Positions 9,815 to 22,400 of a stretch of 64,000 nt of DNA are shown here, piece after piece (position 1 is the first letter of the stretch; every line of letters starts with the position of its first letter). This DNA is from Onishia niordana (GTDB taxonomy: Bacteria; Pseudomonadota; Gammaproteobacteria; Pseudomonadales; Halomonadaceae): contig NZ_SDSD01000002.1 in the NCBI RefSeq assembly GCF_004798965.1, forward strand, positions 496,001 to 560,000. Reading direction: 5' to 3'. The position numbers and the translations under genes were made by a program. The notes under the pieces were generated by a model. The model did not search any database, was not told the origin of the DNA, and saw nothing but the letters and a program-made list of their open reading frames with translations.

Positions 9815-10708
9815 ATGCGCTGGACCCTGGATCAGCTGGAATGCCTGATCGCCGCCGCCGAGCAGGGCTCGTTTTCCGCCGCAGCGCGACGGCTGGGGCG
9901 TGCCCAATCAGCGATCAGCACCGCCATCGGTCACCTGGAAGACGATCTGGGCTGCACGCTCTTCGACCGCCAGGGCCGGCTGCCACAGCTGACGCCGGCC
10001 GGAGACGCGCTGCTTCACGAGGCGCGCGCGGTGCTGCATCAATGCCAGCGGCTGGATGCCCGTGCCCGGGCCATCGCCGAGGGCGAGGAAGCACGACTGG
10101 TCATGGCCATCGACGAGGCGCTAGTGGAAATGCCGCCGGTCGATGCCACCCTGGAAGCCCTGGCGCATCGCTACCCGGCGCTGCAGCTGACACTGCTCTA
10201 TGGTGCCCAGGGAGACATTGCCGGCTGGGTCGAGGATCGCACCGCCGATATCGGTATCCTGCTAAGCCAGCAGGCCCGCGGACCGCTATTAGAAGGACAG
10301 CGCATCGCCCACCTGGAGCAGCTGGTCGTCGTCTCTCGAGATCATCCACTGGCCAGCCTGCCCGATGCGAACCTTACCGATCTGGCCAGCCATCGCCAGC
10401 TGGTGATCGCCTCCCGCACCGGCAGCGCAATGGGAGATGTCACCAGTGCCCGCTTCTGGCGGCTGAACAGTTTCTACTCGATGGCTGAACTGGCCACTCG
10501 AGGCCTGGGCTGGGCACTGGTGCCGCAGCATATCGCCAACTACCCGCCCTTTCGCGATCACCTGAGCATACTAAGCGGTGACGCCCTCGGCGTAGCGCCG
10601 CGCATCGAGGTCGAGATGATCGCCCGCCGCGATAGCGCTCAAGGCCCGGTGGCCCACTGGCTACGCCGGTCGCTTGGCAAGGGCTTCCACGGCCGCGGAG
10701 AGCGCTGA
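9815..10708 (+). CDS. LysR-family transcriptional regulator
   Basis: 297 residues with the N-terminal LysR helix-turn-helix (DQLECLIAAAEQGSFSAAAR and following, residues about 5-62) and a periplasmic-binding-like effector domain. It is divergent from the PACE-SMR pair, so control of those exporters is the obvious hypothesis, as for AceR. The effector is unknown. It ends 13 bp from the stop of the convergent methyltransferase gene. Confidence 0.88.
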   Translation: MRWTLDQLECLIAAAEQGSFSAAARRLGRAQSAISTAIGHLEDDLGCTLFDRQGRLPQLTPAGDALLHEARAVLHQCQRLDARARAIAEGEEARLVMAIDEALVEMPPVDATLEALAHRYPALQLTLLYGAQGDIAGWVEDRTADIGILLSQQARGPLLEGQRIAHLEQLVVVSRDHPLASLPDANLTDLASHRQLVIASRTGSAMGDVTSARFWRLNSFYSMAELATRGLGWALVPQHIANYPPFRDHLSILSGDALGVAPRIEVEMIARRDSAQGPVAHWLRRSLGKGFHGRGER

Positions 10709-10721
10709 GGTCACCGAGGCG

Positions 10722-11414
10722 TCAGGGCACGGGCAACAGGTCAGGCGCCGATGGCAAGTCGACCGTCAACCGCCACAGCGACTGACCACTGCCGTGGTAC
10801 TTGCGCTCGAAGGGCGTCAAAAAGTCGTCATTCGGCCAATGGGCCTCGACCTGCAACGGTTTACCGATGGCCTGCTCGGTGGCCAGCGCAAACTCCTCGA
10901 CGTAGAGGCGCCAGTTGGAGCGCAGCTCGAGCCTCCCGCCGAGAGCCAGAATGGCCGGAAACACCGGATGGCCATGCCAGCGCATCTTGAGGAGAGACGC
11001 CTTGGGGTAAGGATTCGGATAAAGCAGGTAATGACGCGCCGGCTGCCAGCCCGCCGCCAACGCCAGACGCCAGAAGTCCACCAGATCGGCGCGCACCAGC
11101 AGGGCATTACCCGGCAGTTCGCCATGCTCACGAGACAGGCGGTCAGCGCTGCGGTCGATGCCTATAACGGCATGATCAGGGAACTGAGTGGCCAGATGAC
11201 GCGTCGAGAGTCCGACGCCACAGCCCGCATCAAGAATCAGCGGTTGATCTCGCGCCGACCGCCATGCCTCAGCCTCTGCAAAGGCAAGGCGGGTGTGGTC
11301 GGCGACCGGCTTCTTCAGGGGGTGCTCTAGGGCGCGAGCGACGCGACGGGCGAGATCCTGATGAGGTCCAGACTGATTGGTAACGATAGCTCGGGAGTTG
11401 TCGTGCATGGGCAT
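10722..11414 (-). CDS. TrmB-like SAM-dependent methyltransferase
   Basis: 230 residues from the ATG at 11414 (a second ATG lies two codons later). The SAM-binding motif LILDAGCGVGLSTRHL is followed by VIGIDRSADRL, and the fold continues with a TrmB-like central region. TrmB enzymes make 7-methylguanosine in tRNA. Here the usual N/D-P-x-PKxRHxKRR loop is replaced by YPNPYPKASLLKMRW. This points to a divergent TrmB relative common in gammaproteobacteria, whose substrate I cannot state. It is divergent from fabY. Confidence 0.75.
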   Translation of the reverse strand: MPMHDNSRAIVTNQSGPHQDLARRVARALEHPLKKPVADHTRLAFAEAEAWRSARDQPLILDAGCGVGLSTRHLATQFPDHAVIGIDRSADRLSREHGELPGNALLVRADLVDFWRLALAAGWQPARHYLLYPNPYPKASLLKMRWHGHPVFPAILALGGRLELRSNWRLYVEEFALATEQAIGKPLQVEAHWPNDDFLTPFERKYHGSGQSLWRLTVDLPSAPDLLPVP

Positions 11415-11623
11415 CCGGCGGCCGGGATAGAAAAAGAAGGCCCATTCTATCAGGGCCGGCCGACCGGGCGCAGATTCAAACACATGTTCGTTGCCAGAAG
11501 ATGAAAACCAGCACCTGCAGGGCGACGGCCCGCATGACGGGGTAGCAGCCGCGGTGATATTATGAGCGTTAAATGAAGGAAACATCAGCGCCCAGGCGCC
11601 ACCAGCACAATGAGGTAAGCGGC

Positions 11624-14354
<2,731 letters not shown>

Positions 14355-14385
14355 TTTCCCCTGAGCGCCCCGCAACATCGCCTCT

Positions 14386-14410
14386 CGCCCCGCCTTGCGG
14401 GGCGTTTGCG
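14386..14410 (+). terminator. Rho-independent terminator after the ferredoxin gene
   Basis: Perfect 8-bp stem CGCCCCGC / GCGGGGCG with a CTT loop, followed by a short T run (TTT). Confidence 0.75.
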
Positions 14411-14576
14411 TCTCTGGCTATCGATAATCGCCAGACTGACAGCAACCTTAGGCTGTCCATAGCGCGTAACGGCACTTGCTTGGGCAACACCCCAGACAAC
14501 ACGAAACCACCACGGGCTGTATCAGCAGAAAGCGTGCGCTACCCTGCCGGCCCATGGATTCAATCGAGGAAATGGC

Positions 14577-15911
14577 TTGCCCCCTTCACGCTCTAAAGCC
14601 CCGCGCATCTGGCCGCTGGCCTGGCCGATCATTCTCTCCAACATCACCGTGCCACTGCTGGGGCTCGTTGATACCGCGGTCGTCGGCCACCTGCCGGACT
14701 CCCGCTACCTGGCGGCAGTGACGCTTGGGGCAACGCTTTTTGGCTTTCTCTACTGGGGCTTTGGCTTCCTGCGCATGGGCACTACCGGCCTGACCTCCCA
14801 GGCGGTCGGCCGCGAAAACGACACCGATGTCCGTACCCTGCTCGGTCAGTCACTGGTGATGGCGGGGCTGATCGGCGCGGGGCTGATCCTGCTCTCTACG
14901 CCGCTGGTCGAACTGGGGCTCAGGCTGCTCGATGGCAGCGCACAGGCCACCGAGCTGGCCAGAGAGTATGCCGGCATCCGCATTCTGTCCGCTCCCGCGG
15001 TACTGGCCAATTATGCGATCCTCGGCTGGTTCCTCGGTCAGCAGAATTCGCGCGTCACCCTGATCCTGATGGTAGTGACCAACAGCGTGAATATCGTCCT
15101 GGACCTGTGGTTCGTGGTGGGCCTTGGCATGACCAGCGATGGCGTGGCCTGGGCGACGGTGATCGCCGACTACACGGCGCTTGTCATGGGTCTGTGGCTG
15201 GTGCGCCGTCAACTCGTGACCCTGGGCGGCTACCTCGACCGAGCGCGGCTATTCACCCTCAAGGCCTATCAGGCGCTGTTCGCGGTCAACGCTCAACTCT
15301 TCCTGCGCACCCTGGGGCTTCTGTTCGCCATGGCCTTCTTCACCGCCCAGGGCGCCAGCCAGGGCGATACGGTGCTGGCCGCCAACGCGGTGCTTTTGCA
15401 GTTCATCATGCTGATCTCTTACGGCCTGGACGGCTTCGCTCATGCCGCCGAGGCGCTGACCGGGCGTGCGGTGGGGCGGGCGCGCTGGGATGAGTTTGCG
15501 GCCTCGGTGCGCAGCGCCGGGCGTTTTTCACTGGCCATCGCCGCCGCCGCCATGCTGGCCTTCGCGCTGGGTGGCGAGGCGTTGATCGCCCTGCTCACCG
15601 ATCTGCCCGAGGTACGCCAGACGGCCGCCAGCTACTTGCCCTGGATGGTGCTGATGCCACTGCTCGCGGTCTGGAGCTATCTGTTAGACGGTGTCTTCAT
15701 TGGCGCCACCGCCACCCGTGAGATGCGCAATAGCATCTTCGCCGGGCTCGCTGTCTACCTGCCGGTGTGGTGGCTGACCCAACCGCTCGGCAACCACGGG
15801 CTATGGTTCGCCTTCAGCAGTTTCATGCTGGTGCGCTCGGCAACATTAGGCGCCTATTACCTGCATTATCGGCGCCATGTCTGGGTCAGCGGGAGAGACC
15901 ATGGTCGATAG
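14577..15911 (+). CDS. MATE-family efflux protein, DinF group
   Basis: 444 residues with about twelve hydrophobic segments arranged as two MatE repeats. The first begins PLAWPIILSNITVPLLGLVD (written from within the N-terminal 35 residues), the DinF-type opening. The chosen start is TTG 14577, preceded by GAGGAAA. MATE proteins export cationic drugs using sodium or proton gradients; the DinF branch is poorly defined for substrate. It has its own transcript between the ferredoxin terminator and atoE. Confidence 0.88.
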   Translation: MPPSRSKAPRIWPLAWPIILSNITVPLLGLVDTAVVGHLPDSRYLAAVTLGATLFGFLYWGFGFLRMGTTGLTSQAVGRENDTDVRTLLGQSLVMAGLIGAGLILLSTPLVELGLRLLDGSAQATELAREYAGIRILSAPAVLANYAILGWFLGQQNSRVTLILMVVTNSVNIVLDLWFVVGLGMTSDGVAWATVIADYTALVMGLWLVRRQLVTLGGYLDRARLFTLKAYQALFAVNAQLFLRTLGLLFAMAFFTAQGASQGDTVLAANAVLLQFIMLISYGLDGFAHAAEALTGRAVGRARWDEFAASVRSAGRFSLAIAAAAMLAFALGGEALIALLTDLPEVRQTAASYLPWMVLMPLLAVWSYLLDGVFIGATATREMRNSIFAGLAVYLPVWWLTQPLGNHGLWFAFSSFMLVRSATLGAYYLHYRRHVWVSGRDHGR

Positions 15912-15977
15912 CCACATCATCGTCTAATCCGATACCTTGGTGAGGCTTACCTACTTTTTCGTACTCACAAGAAGACC

Positions 15978-17294
15978 ATGCTCATGCTCAAGTTTATCTC
16001 GCGGCCAGCGGTCAAGCTGGTCGAACGCTACCTGCCGGATCCGTATATCTTCGTGCTGCTGCTGACGCTGGTTGCCGCCGTGGCGGCCATCGCGGTAGAG
16101 CGTCAGACGCCGCTTGAAGTGCTGCGCTTCTGGGGCGACGGCTTCTGGAACCTGCTGACCTTCTCGATGCAGATGCTGCTGGTACTGATCACCGGCTTCA
16201 TGCTCGCCAATACGCCACCGGTCAAACGTGCCCTGTCCGGGCTTGCTGGCAAGGCCAGGAACGCCGGCGGCGCCATCGTCCTGGTGACGGTGGTCTCGCT
16301 TGTGGCCAGCTGGATCAACTGGGGCTTTGGCCTGGTGGTAGGGGCGCTTTTCGCCAAGGAGCTGGCTCGCCAGGTGCGCGTCGACTACCGGCTGCTGGTC
16401 GCCAGTGCCTATTCGGGCTTTCTGATCTGGCATGCGGGGCTCGCCGGTTCGATCCCACTGACCATCGCAACGGACGGCCACTTCACCGTCGAGCAGATCG
16501 GCGTGGTTTCTACTTCCGAGACCATCTTCTCCTGGTTCAACATGACGATCGTCGCCGTACTGCTGGTCAGTGTGCCGCTGGTCAACCGGTTGATGCTGCC
16601 AAGCGAAGACGAAAGCGTCTATGTCGACCCCGCCCTGCTGGAAGAAGATCAGGAGCCCCGGGTGCGTATCACTCGCCCGGCCGAGCACCTGGAAAACAGC
16701 CGCGCCCTGGCCTGGCTGGTCGGCATTCCTGGCTTGCTGTTCCTGCTCGATCACTTCGTGCTGCGAGATGGCGGCCTCAACCTCAACGTCATCAACTTCC
16801 TGTTCCTGTTCCTGGCCATTGTGCTGCACCGCACGCCGCGGCGGCTTCTGGCCAGCCTGCAGGAGGCCATCAAGGGCGGTGCCGGCATCGTCATCCAGTT
16901 CCCCTTCTATGCCGGCATCATGGCGATCATGGTGCAATCGGGGCTGGCTCAGAGCCTGTCGGAGGCCTTTGTCTCTTTTGCCAGCGCCGAAACACTGCCC
17001 TTCTGGTCATTCATCAGCGCCGGCGTGGTCAACCTCTTTGTGCCTTCCGGCGGCGGTCAGTGGGCGGTTCAGGCACCGGTGATGCTGCCGGCAGCGGCGG
17101 CACTGGGGGCCGACGTGCCGCGCATCGCCATGGCGGTTGCCTGGGGCGATGCCTGGACCAACCTGCTGCAACCCTTCTGGGCGCTACCGGTGCTGGCCAT
17201 CGCGGGGCTCAAGGCCAAGGACATCATGGGCTATTGCCTGGTCCAGTTGCTCATTAGCGGTGCCATCATCGCGCTGGGTCTGACGTATCTATAG
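15978..17294 (+). CDS. atoE: Short-chain fatty acid transporter, AtoE family
   Basis: 438 residues, strongly hydrophobic, with ten or more membrane spans. Family landmarks include SWINWGFGLVVGALFAKELA, the region SGFLIWHAGLAGSIPLTIA, and FVPSGGGQWAVQAPVMLPAA near the C-terminus. AtoE carries short-chain fatty acids such as acetoacetate or butyrate. No ato enzyme genes adjoin it, but a thioesterase gene lies downstream. The ribosome-binding site is weak (AAGAAG), and a second in-frame ATG two codons on is possible. Confidence 0.9.
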   Translation: MLMLKFISRPAVKLVERYLPDPYIFVLLLTLVAAVAAIAVERQTPLEVLRFWGDGFWNLLTFSMQMLLVLITGFMLANTPPVKRALSGLAGKARNAGGAIVLVTVVSLVASWINWGFGLVVGALFAKELARQVRVDYRLLVASAYSGFLIWHAGLAGSIPLTIATDGHFTVEQIGVVSTSETIFSWFNMTIVAVLLVSVPLVNRLMLPSEDESVYVDPALLEEDQEPRVRITRPAEHLENSRALAWLVGIPGLLFLLDHFVLRDGGLNLNVINFLFLFLAIVLHRTPRRLLASLQEAIKGGAGIVIQFPFYAGIMAIMVQSGLAQSLSEAFVSFASAETLPFWSFISAGVVNLFVPSGGGQWAVQAPVMLPAAAALGADVPRIAMAVAWGDAWTNLLQPFWALPVLAIAGLKAKDIMGYCLVQLLISGAIIALGLTYL

Positions 17295-17324
17295 GCACAC
17301 ACCAGTTCAATAGGTACCGCCTAC

Positions 17325-17351
17325 GCCCTCATGGCTAGCTCCCATGAGGGC
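17325..17351 (+). terminator. Hairpin downstream of atoE
   Basis: Perfect 10-bp stem GCCCTCATGG / CCATGAGGGC with a 7-nt loop, 31 bp after the atoE stop. No T-tract follows, so termination is not certain. Confidence 0.45.
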
Positions 17352-17387
17352 TAACTACCTCGTTACCTACCTCGCTAGCTACCTCTG
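17352..17387. repeat. Three imperfect 12-bp tandem repeats
   Basis: TAACTACCTCGT, TACCTACCTCGC and TAGCTACCTCTG follow one another directly. They lie between the atoE hairpin and the thioesterase start. Confidence 0.6.
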
Positions 17388-17458
17388 CCCAGGGGCAACA
17401 CGCTATGATGAGGGCACGAATAACGATCATTCTGCCCTTCCATCCCCTGGAGCCCTCA

Positions 17459-18001
17459 GTGAGTCAAGACGACCTGCCCCGCCAGCACGAGCTTTCGATG
17501 ACCGTGCTGATGACCCCCGATATGGCCAACTTCAGCGGCAAGGTGCATGGCGGCGCTATCCTCAAGAAGCTCGACGAGGTCGCCTACGCCTGTGCCAGCC
17601 GCTATTCCGGCCACTATGTGGTGACCCTGTCGGTCGATCAGGTGAAATTTTCCCAGCCGATCCACGTCGGCGAACTGGTCACCTTCCTGGCGTCGGTCAA
17701 CCACGTTGGCCGCTCCTCGATGGAAGTTGGCATCAAGGTGGTGGCCGAATCGATTCAGGAGCGTCTGATTCGCCACACCAACAGCTGCTACCTGACCATG
17801 GTCGCCGTCGATGGTGACGGCCAGCCCGCCGAAGTGCCACCGCTGCCGCTGGAAACGCCGCTTCAGCAACTGCGCTTCGAGAAGGCCGCGCTGCGCAAGA
17901 AGCTGCGTAAGCAGGCCGAGGAAGAAGCCCGCCAGACGCAGGAAAGCCATCACGCCGAGCGCAAGGCCGCCCTGGAAGCCTCTCGCCAGTCATCCAGGTG
18001 A
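17459..18001 (+). CDS. Acyl-CoA thioesterase, hotdog fold (YciA/cytosolic type)
   Basis: 180 residues from GTG 17459, chosen because CTGGAG stands 7 bp upstream; an in-frame ATG at 17405 would add a poor N-terminus. The hotdog motif is clear: TPDMANFSGKVHGGAILKKL, with the catalytic-type aspartate in KKLDEVAYACASR. A charged C-terminal tail rich in Lys, Glu and Arg extends beyond the domain. It hydrolyses acyl-CoA to free acid and CoA. Chain-length preference cannot be read from the sequence. Confidence 0.88.
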   Translation: MSQDDLPRQHELSMTVLMTPDMANFSGKVHGGAILKKLDEVAYACASRYSGHYVVTLSVDQVKFSQPIHVGELVTFLASVNHVGRSSMEVGIKVVAESIQERLIRHTNSCYLTMVAVDGDGQPAEVPPLPLETPLQQLRFEKAALRKKLRKQAEEEARQTQESHHAERKAALEASRQSSR

Positions 18002-18025
18002 TGTGTTGTGTCGATCGCAAATCAA

Positions 18026-18052
18026 CGGGGGCAGGCCAATGGCCTGCCCCCG
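18026..18052. terminator. Bidirectional hairpin terminator candidate
   Basis: Perfect 12-bp stem CGGGGGCAGGCC / GGCCTGCCCCCG with an AAT loop. It lies between the convergent thioesterase and entericidin-like genes. The flanking T-runs are weak in both directions. Confidence 0.55.
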
Positions 18053-18120
18053 CTCGTCTTCGCGAACCATGACGCCCTTGCTAAGCGAGCCGTCGTGGCT
18101 GTTTCCGCGTTCGATGCGCC

Positions 18121-18255
18121 CTAGCCTTCAGCCGCGTCCTCGATCGCCTGGCCGCCCTGTTGAATGTCTTCACCGGCACCGCGCATGGTGTTACAACCGG
18201 CCAGCAGGGACACTGTGAAGAGGGTCAACAGTGTCAGGGCAATCAATCGTGTCAT
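18121..18255 (-). CDS. Entericidin-like small lipoprotein
   Basis: A 44-residue reading frame read directly from the sequence. The N-terminus MTRLIALTLLTLF leads to the lipobox LLAGC (lipidated Cys 21), followed by NTMRGAGEDIQQGGQAIEDA, the EcnA/EcnB pattern. Entericidins are tiny envelope lipoproteins linked in E. coli to stationary-phase lysis and stress. The gene is single, without a visible antidote partner. It is below the size many gene finders report. A GAGGACACCACC stretch precedes the ATG. Confidence 0.85.
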   Translation of the reverse strand: MTRLIALTLLTLFTVSLLAGCNTMRGAGEDIQQGGQAIEDAAEG

Positions 18256-18343
18256 GGTGGTGTCCTCATCGGTTGGCATCGTTAAATTCGCACGCTTTCG
18301 CTACTACATTAGCACTCTTTTCAGCAGGCGCTCCACGCCAAGG

Positions 18344-19102
18344 CTAGCTCATCACCAGGCGCACGATGATCGCCGCAATCATTACAAGCGTTAGCCAGCG
18401 TACCCAGAGCGCACCACGCGGCCCCATGTTGACTTTCACCGCCAACCAGGCACCGCTCATGCTGCCCACCGCAAGCAGCAAGCCATAGCTCCAGCGCACC
18501 TGGTCGTGATACACGAACATCGCCAGCGCCGGCAGGGTGTAGATCAGAATGATGAAGACCTTGAAGACGTTGACCTGAGTCAGGTCGATCTTCAAGAGCC
18601 GGTAGAGGACGACAATGAACAACACCCCCACGCCGACCTGGATAAAGCCGCCGTATACACCGATTGCAAACATCGCCAGATAGACGACAGGCGTCAGGCG
18701 CTCGCGGGTCAGAGAGCGGGTCTCGAGTGCCGGCTGAGGCAACAGCATCATCAGGGCACTGGCCGCCATCACCGTGACCAGTACCGCCTCGAAGAGCGCA
18801 TCGCTGACCAGAAGCGCCAGCCACACGCCAAACATTGAGCCCGCTACCGCCGGGACCGCCAGCCGTAAGCTGAGCCCCACCTGACTCGCTCCGGCACGCC
18901 TGAAATTGCCTACCGCCGAGATGCTCTGGAAGACAATCGACACGCGGTTGGTCGCGTTGGCCGCCTGGGGCGGCAACCCCAGAAACATCAATAGCGGCAG
19001 CGTCAGCATCGACCCGCCCGCCGAGAGCACATTGATAAAACCCGCAAGACCGCCAAACGCTATCAAGGCCAAGGCGTCGAGAAAGCTTGGGTATACCGTC
19101 AT
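18344..19102 (-). CDS. TauE/SafE-family sulfite/anion permease
   Basis: 252 residues from the ATG at 19102 (MTVYPSFLDALALIAFGGLA); the open frame continues upstream but lacks family similarity. Eight hydrophobic segments form two repeats with the family's GxxxGFINVLSAGGSMLTLP opening and GVYGGFIQVGVGVLF at the second repeat. Members export sulfite, sulfoacetate or related anions. No sulfonate-degradation genes adjoin it, so the substrate is open. Confidence 0.87.
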   Translation of the reverse strand: MTVYPSFLDALALIAFGGLAGFINVLSAGGSMLTLPLLMFLGLPPQAANATNRVSIVFQSISAVGNFRRAGASQVGLSLRLAVPAVAGSMFGVWLALLVSDALFEAVLVTVMAASALMMLLPQPALETRSLTRERLTPVVYLAMFAIGVYGGFIQVGVGVLFIVVLYRLLKIDLTQVNVFKVFIILIYTLPALAMFVYHDQVRWSYGLLLAVGSMSGAWLAVKVNMGPRGALWVRWLTLVMIAAIIVRLVMS

Positions 19103-19401
19103 GTCACGCTCCGTTGTGACGTCCAGAAATAATGAGAAGCATCGCCCACCAGGCCAGTCAGTTAGCCCATATGAGAAAGCCGATGGCGGATAATGGCATG
19201 GATACGACAGGAGCGTATCGCGCCAGGCAGCGACCACGGCGCTGAGACAACAGGCCGACGCCTGTTCACCGCCGCCATAGTCATCAAAGCATAAGCAAAA
19301 AGAAACCTCCCGCGAGCCATTGGCTAGACGGGAGGTTTCAGAAGGTAAAACGAAAGGAAAAGGGATCAGGGCGACTGCCGAGAGCCGCCCCGCCCAGGGT
19401 G

Positions 19402-22400
19402 CTATTCGGCCGTTGCCAGCAGGCTGGCATTCCCACCTGCCGCCGTGGTGTCGATGCACAGATGACGCTCCACCACGTAACGTTCCGGCGAGATGGTCTG
19501 GGTTTCGAGCGAGACGATGGCCCCATCACGCTCAGCCAGTGCAAGCCGCAGCTCGCGCGTCCATTCGCTGGCACCGGTCGCGGCCACGGCGGCAATGCCG
19601 TTGAGCTCACTGAGCGCCTTGGCCTCGATGCAGCCTTCCAGCGCCGTCACTGGCACCCCAGCCGCTTTCAGCGGTTGAATGGCCTGTTCTGCACCGGCCG
19701 CAACAATCACCGCAGGACAGCCCACACCCAGTGCCTGAACGGCTTGAGCGACAGCGATGTCGAGGGTCGGTCCAAGGCACAGCACCGGGCCCTTGGGATA
19801 CATGGCCAGCCGGTTGCTTTCGCCCGTCGGCCCCGGAAGGGTCTGCGGGGTCATGTCCAGCGCCGCCGTCTCGGCAAGCGCCTTGCGAATCACCCCGCTC
19901 TTGCCGGATAGCGCCTTACGCAGGACCTCGACCCGGTTGGTTCGCATCGACCAATTGCGCGCATCCAGGCCATCGATGGCCGACTGCAGTTTTTTAAGTG
20001 ACAGAGCCTCGCCTTTAGGCGCGTCGTGGCTCTCCGCGGAAGCGGTCCGCCTAAAGCGCGCGACATACTGCGGACCGCCAGCCTTGGGACCGGTCCCCGA
20101 GAGGCCCTCGCCCCCGAAGGGCTGAGAACCCACGATGGCACCGATCTGGTTGCGGTTGACGTAGACGTTGCCGACATGGATGCGCTCGACAATCTGCTGA
20201 ACGCGATCGTCGATCCGGGTATGCAGGCCGAAGGTCAGCCCGTATCCCCGATCGTTGATCGAATCGACCACCTTATCGATATCCCGCGCCTTGAAGGTGG
20301 CCACATGCAGGATCGGACCGAAGATCTCACGCTCGAGATCCTCGATGCCGCCGACTTCGACCACGGCCGGGCTGACGTAGCTGCCATCACTGGGGACAGG
20401 CAGCTTCTTCAGCACCTTGCCGGCCTTTTCCTGGGCATCCAGATAACCGCCGATCTCGGCCTTGGCATCAGCATCGATCACCGGCGACACATCGGTATCG
20501 ATATTCCACGGATCGCCGACGACCAGCGCATCCATGGCGCCATCCAGCATCGTCAGCAAACGCTCTCGCGCTTCTTCCTGCACATAGAGCATGCGCAGCG
20601 CCGAGCAGCGTTGGCCAGCCGACTGGAAGGATGAAATCAGGATGTCGCGCACCGCCTGTTCGGTCAGGGCCGTCGAATCCACGATCATGGCATTCAGGCC
20701 ACCGGTCTCCGCGATCAGCACCGCATCCGGTCCCGCGTTCTGCACCAAGGCCTTGTGGATGATCTGGGCCACCTCGGTCGAACCGGTAAAACAGACGCCA
20801 GCGAGCCGCGAATCGCTGGTCAGCGGCCCACCGACCGTCGGGCCGTCACCCGGCAACAGCTGCAACGCGGCCTCCGGCAAGCCAGCCTCGCGCATCAGCT
20901 CGACCGCACGGGCAGCGATCAGAGGCGTCTGCTCGGCGGGCTTGGCGAGTACCGCGTTGCCTGCCGACAGTGCCGCCGCGATCTGGCCGGTAAAGATGGC
21001 CAGCGGGAAGTTCCAGGGGCTGATGCAGACGAAGAGACCGCGAGCGCTGCCTGGCTCTTCCACCTCCAGCCGCTCGCATTCATTCGCGTAGTAGCGAAGG
21101 AAATCGACCGCCTCGCGCACCTCGGCGATACCATCGAAGATCATCTTGCCTGCTTCACGCGTCGTGATGACGGTCAGCTCGGCGAAATTTTCTTCGTAGA
21201 GATCAGCCGTGCGACGCAGCACCTGGGCGCGCTCAGCCGCCGGCCGGGCCGACCAATCGCGGAAGCCTTCCTCGGCGGCATCAAGTGCCGTTGCCACCTC
21301 ATCAGCGGTCGCTTCATGCACCTTGCCAACCACGCGGGAGGGGTCGGCAGGAGACACCGCATCGCGGGCTTCTCCCTTCGGCGCCGGGCTGCCAGCCAGC
21401 ATCGGCGCGGCGGTCCAGGTCGCGTCAGCGAACGCCTTGCGGCCAGACACCAAGGACAGAATGGAGGCCGGTTCGTTGATACGGAAACCACGCGAGTTCT
21501 TGCGCTCGGGCGAGAAGAGCTCACCTGGCTGGCGAATCGACGGACTAGCGATGGTCTCACCCAGGCTCTCCATCTCGGCAAGGGGGTCGCTCGATACCTC
21601 GCTGGCGGGAATTGATTCATCCACGACTTGGTTGACGAAGGAGGAGTTCGCCCCATTCTCCAGCAGACGGCGGACCAGATAGGCCAGCAGGTCTCGGTGC
21701 GCACCCACCGGGGCATAGATGCGGCAATGTGTGCCCTCAGACTCCTTGACGATATGGTGCAGCGACTCGCCCATGCCGTGCAGACGCTGGAACTCGTAGG
21801 AGTCCTTGTCATCACCGGCCATGGCGACGATGGCGGCACAGGTATGCGCGTTGTGCGTGGCAAACTGCGGATAGATACGATCACGACGATCGAGCAACAG
21901 TTGCGCGCAGGCCATGTAGCTGACATCGGTGTTCACCTTGCGGGTGAAGACCGGGAAGGTATCGACGCCCAGTTCCTGAGCCAGCTTGATCTCGGTATCC
22001 CAGTAGGCGCCCTTGACCAAGCGCACCATGATCTTGCGATCGTAGCGCTCCGCCATCTCATAGAGGGCCTCGACCACCGGCGCGGCACGGCGCCCATAGG
22101 CCTGCACCACGACCCCGAAGCCATCCCATCCATCGAGGCTGGGATCGGACATCAGCTCCTCGATCACGTCGAGCGACAGGTCCAGCCGGTCTTGCTCTTC
22201 GGCGTCGATATTGAAACCGATATTGGCTTTGGCCGCCTGCTTGACCAGCTTCTTGGCACGCGGCACGAGCTCGGCCATCACCGTTTCACGGTGGGTATAT
22301 TCGTAGCGCGGATGCAGTGCCGAGAGCTTCACCGAGATGCCGGGGCTACCGCGCACATCACCCTTGGCCTGCTGGGCAATCGCCGCGATGGCATTGGCAT

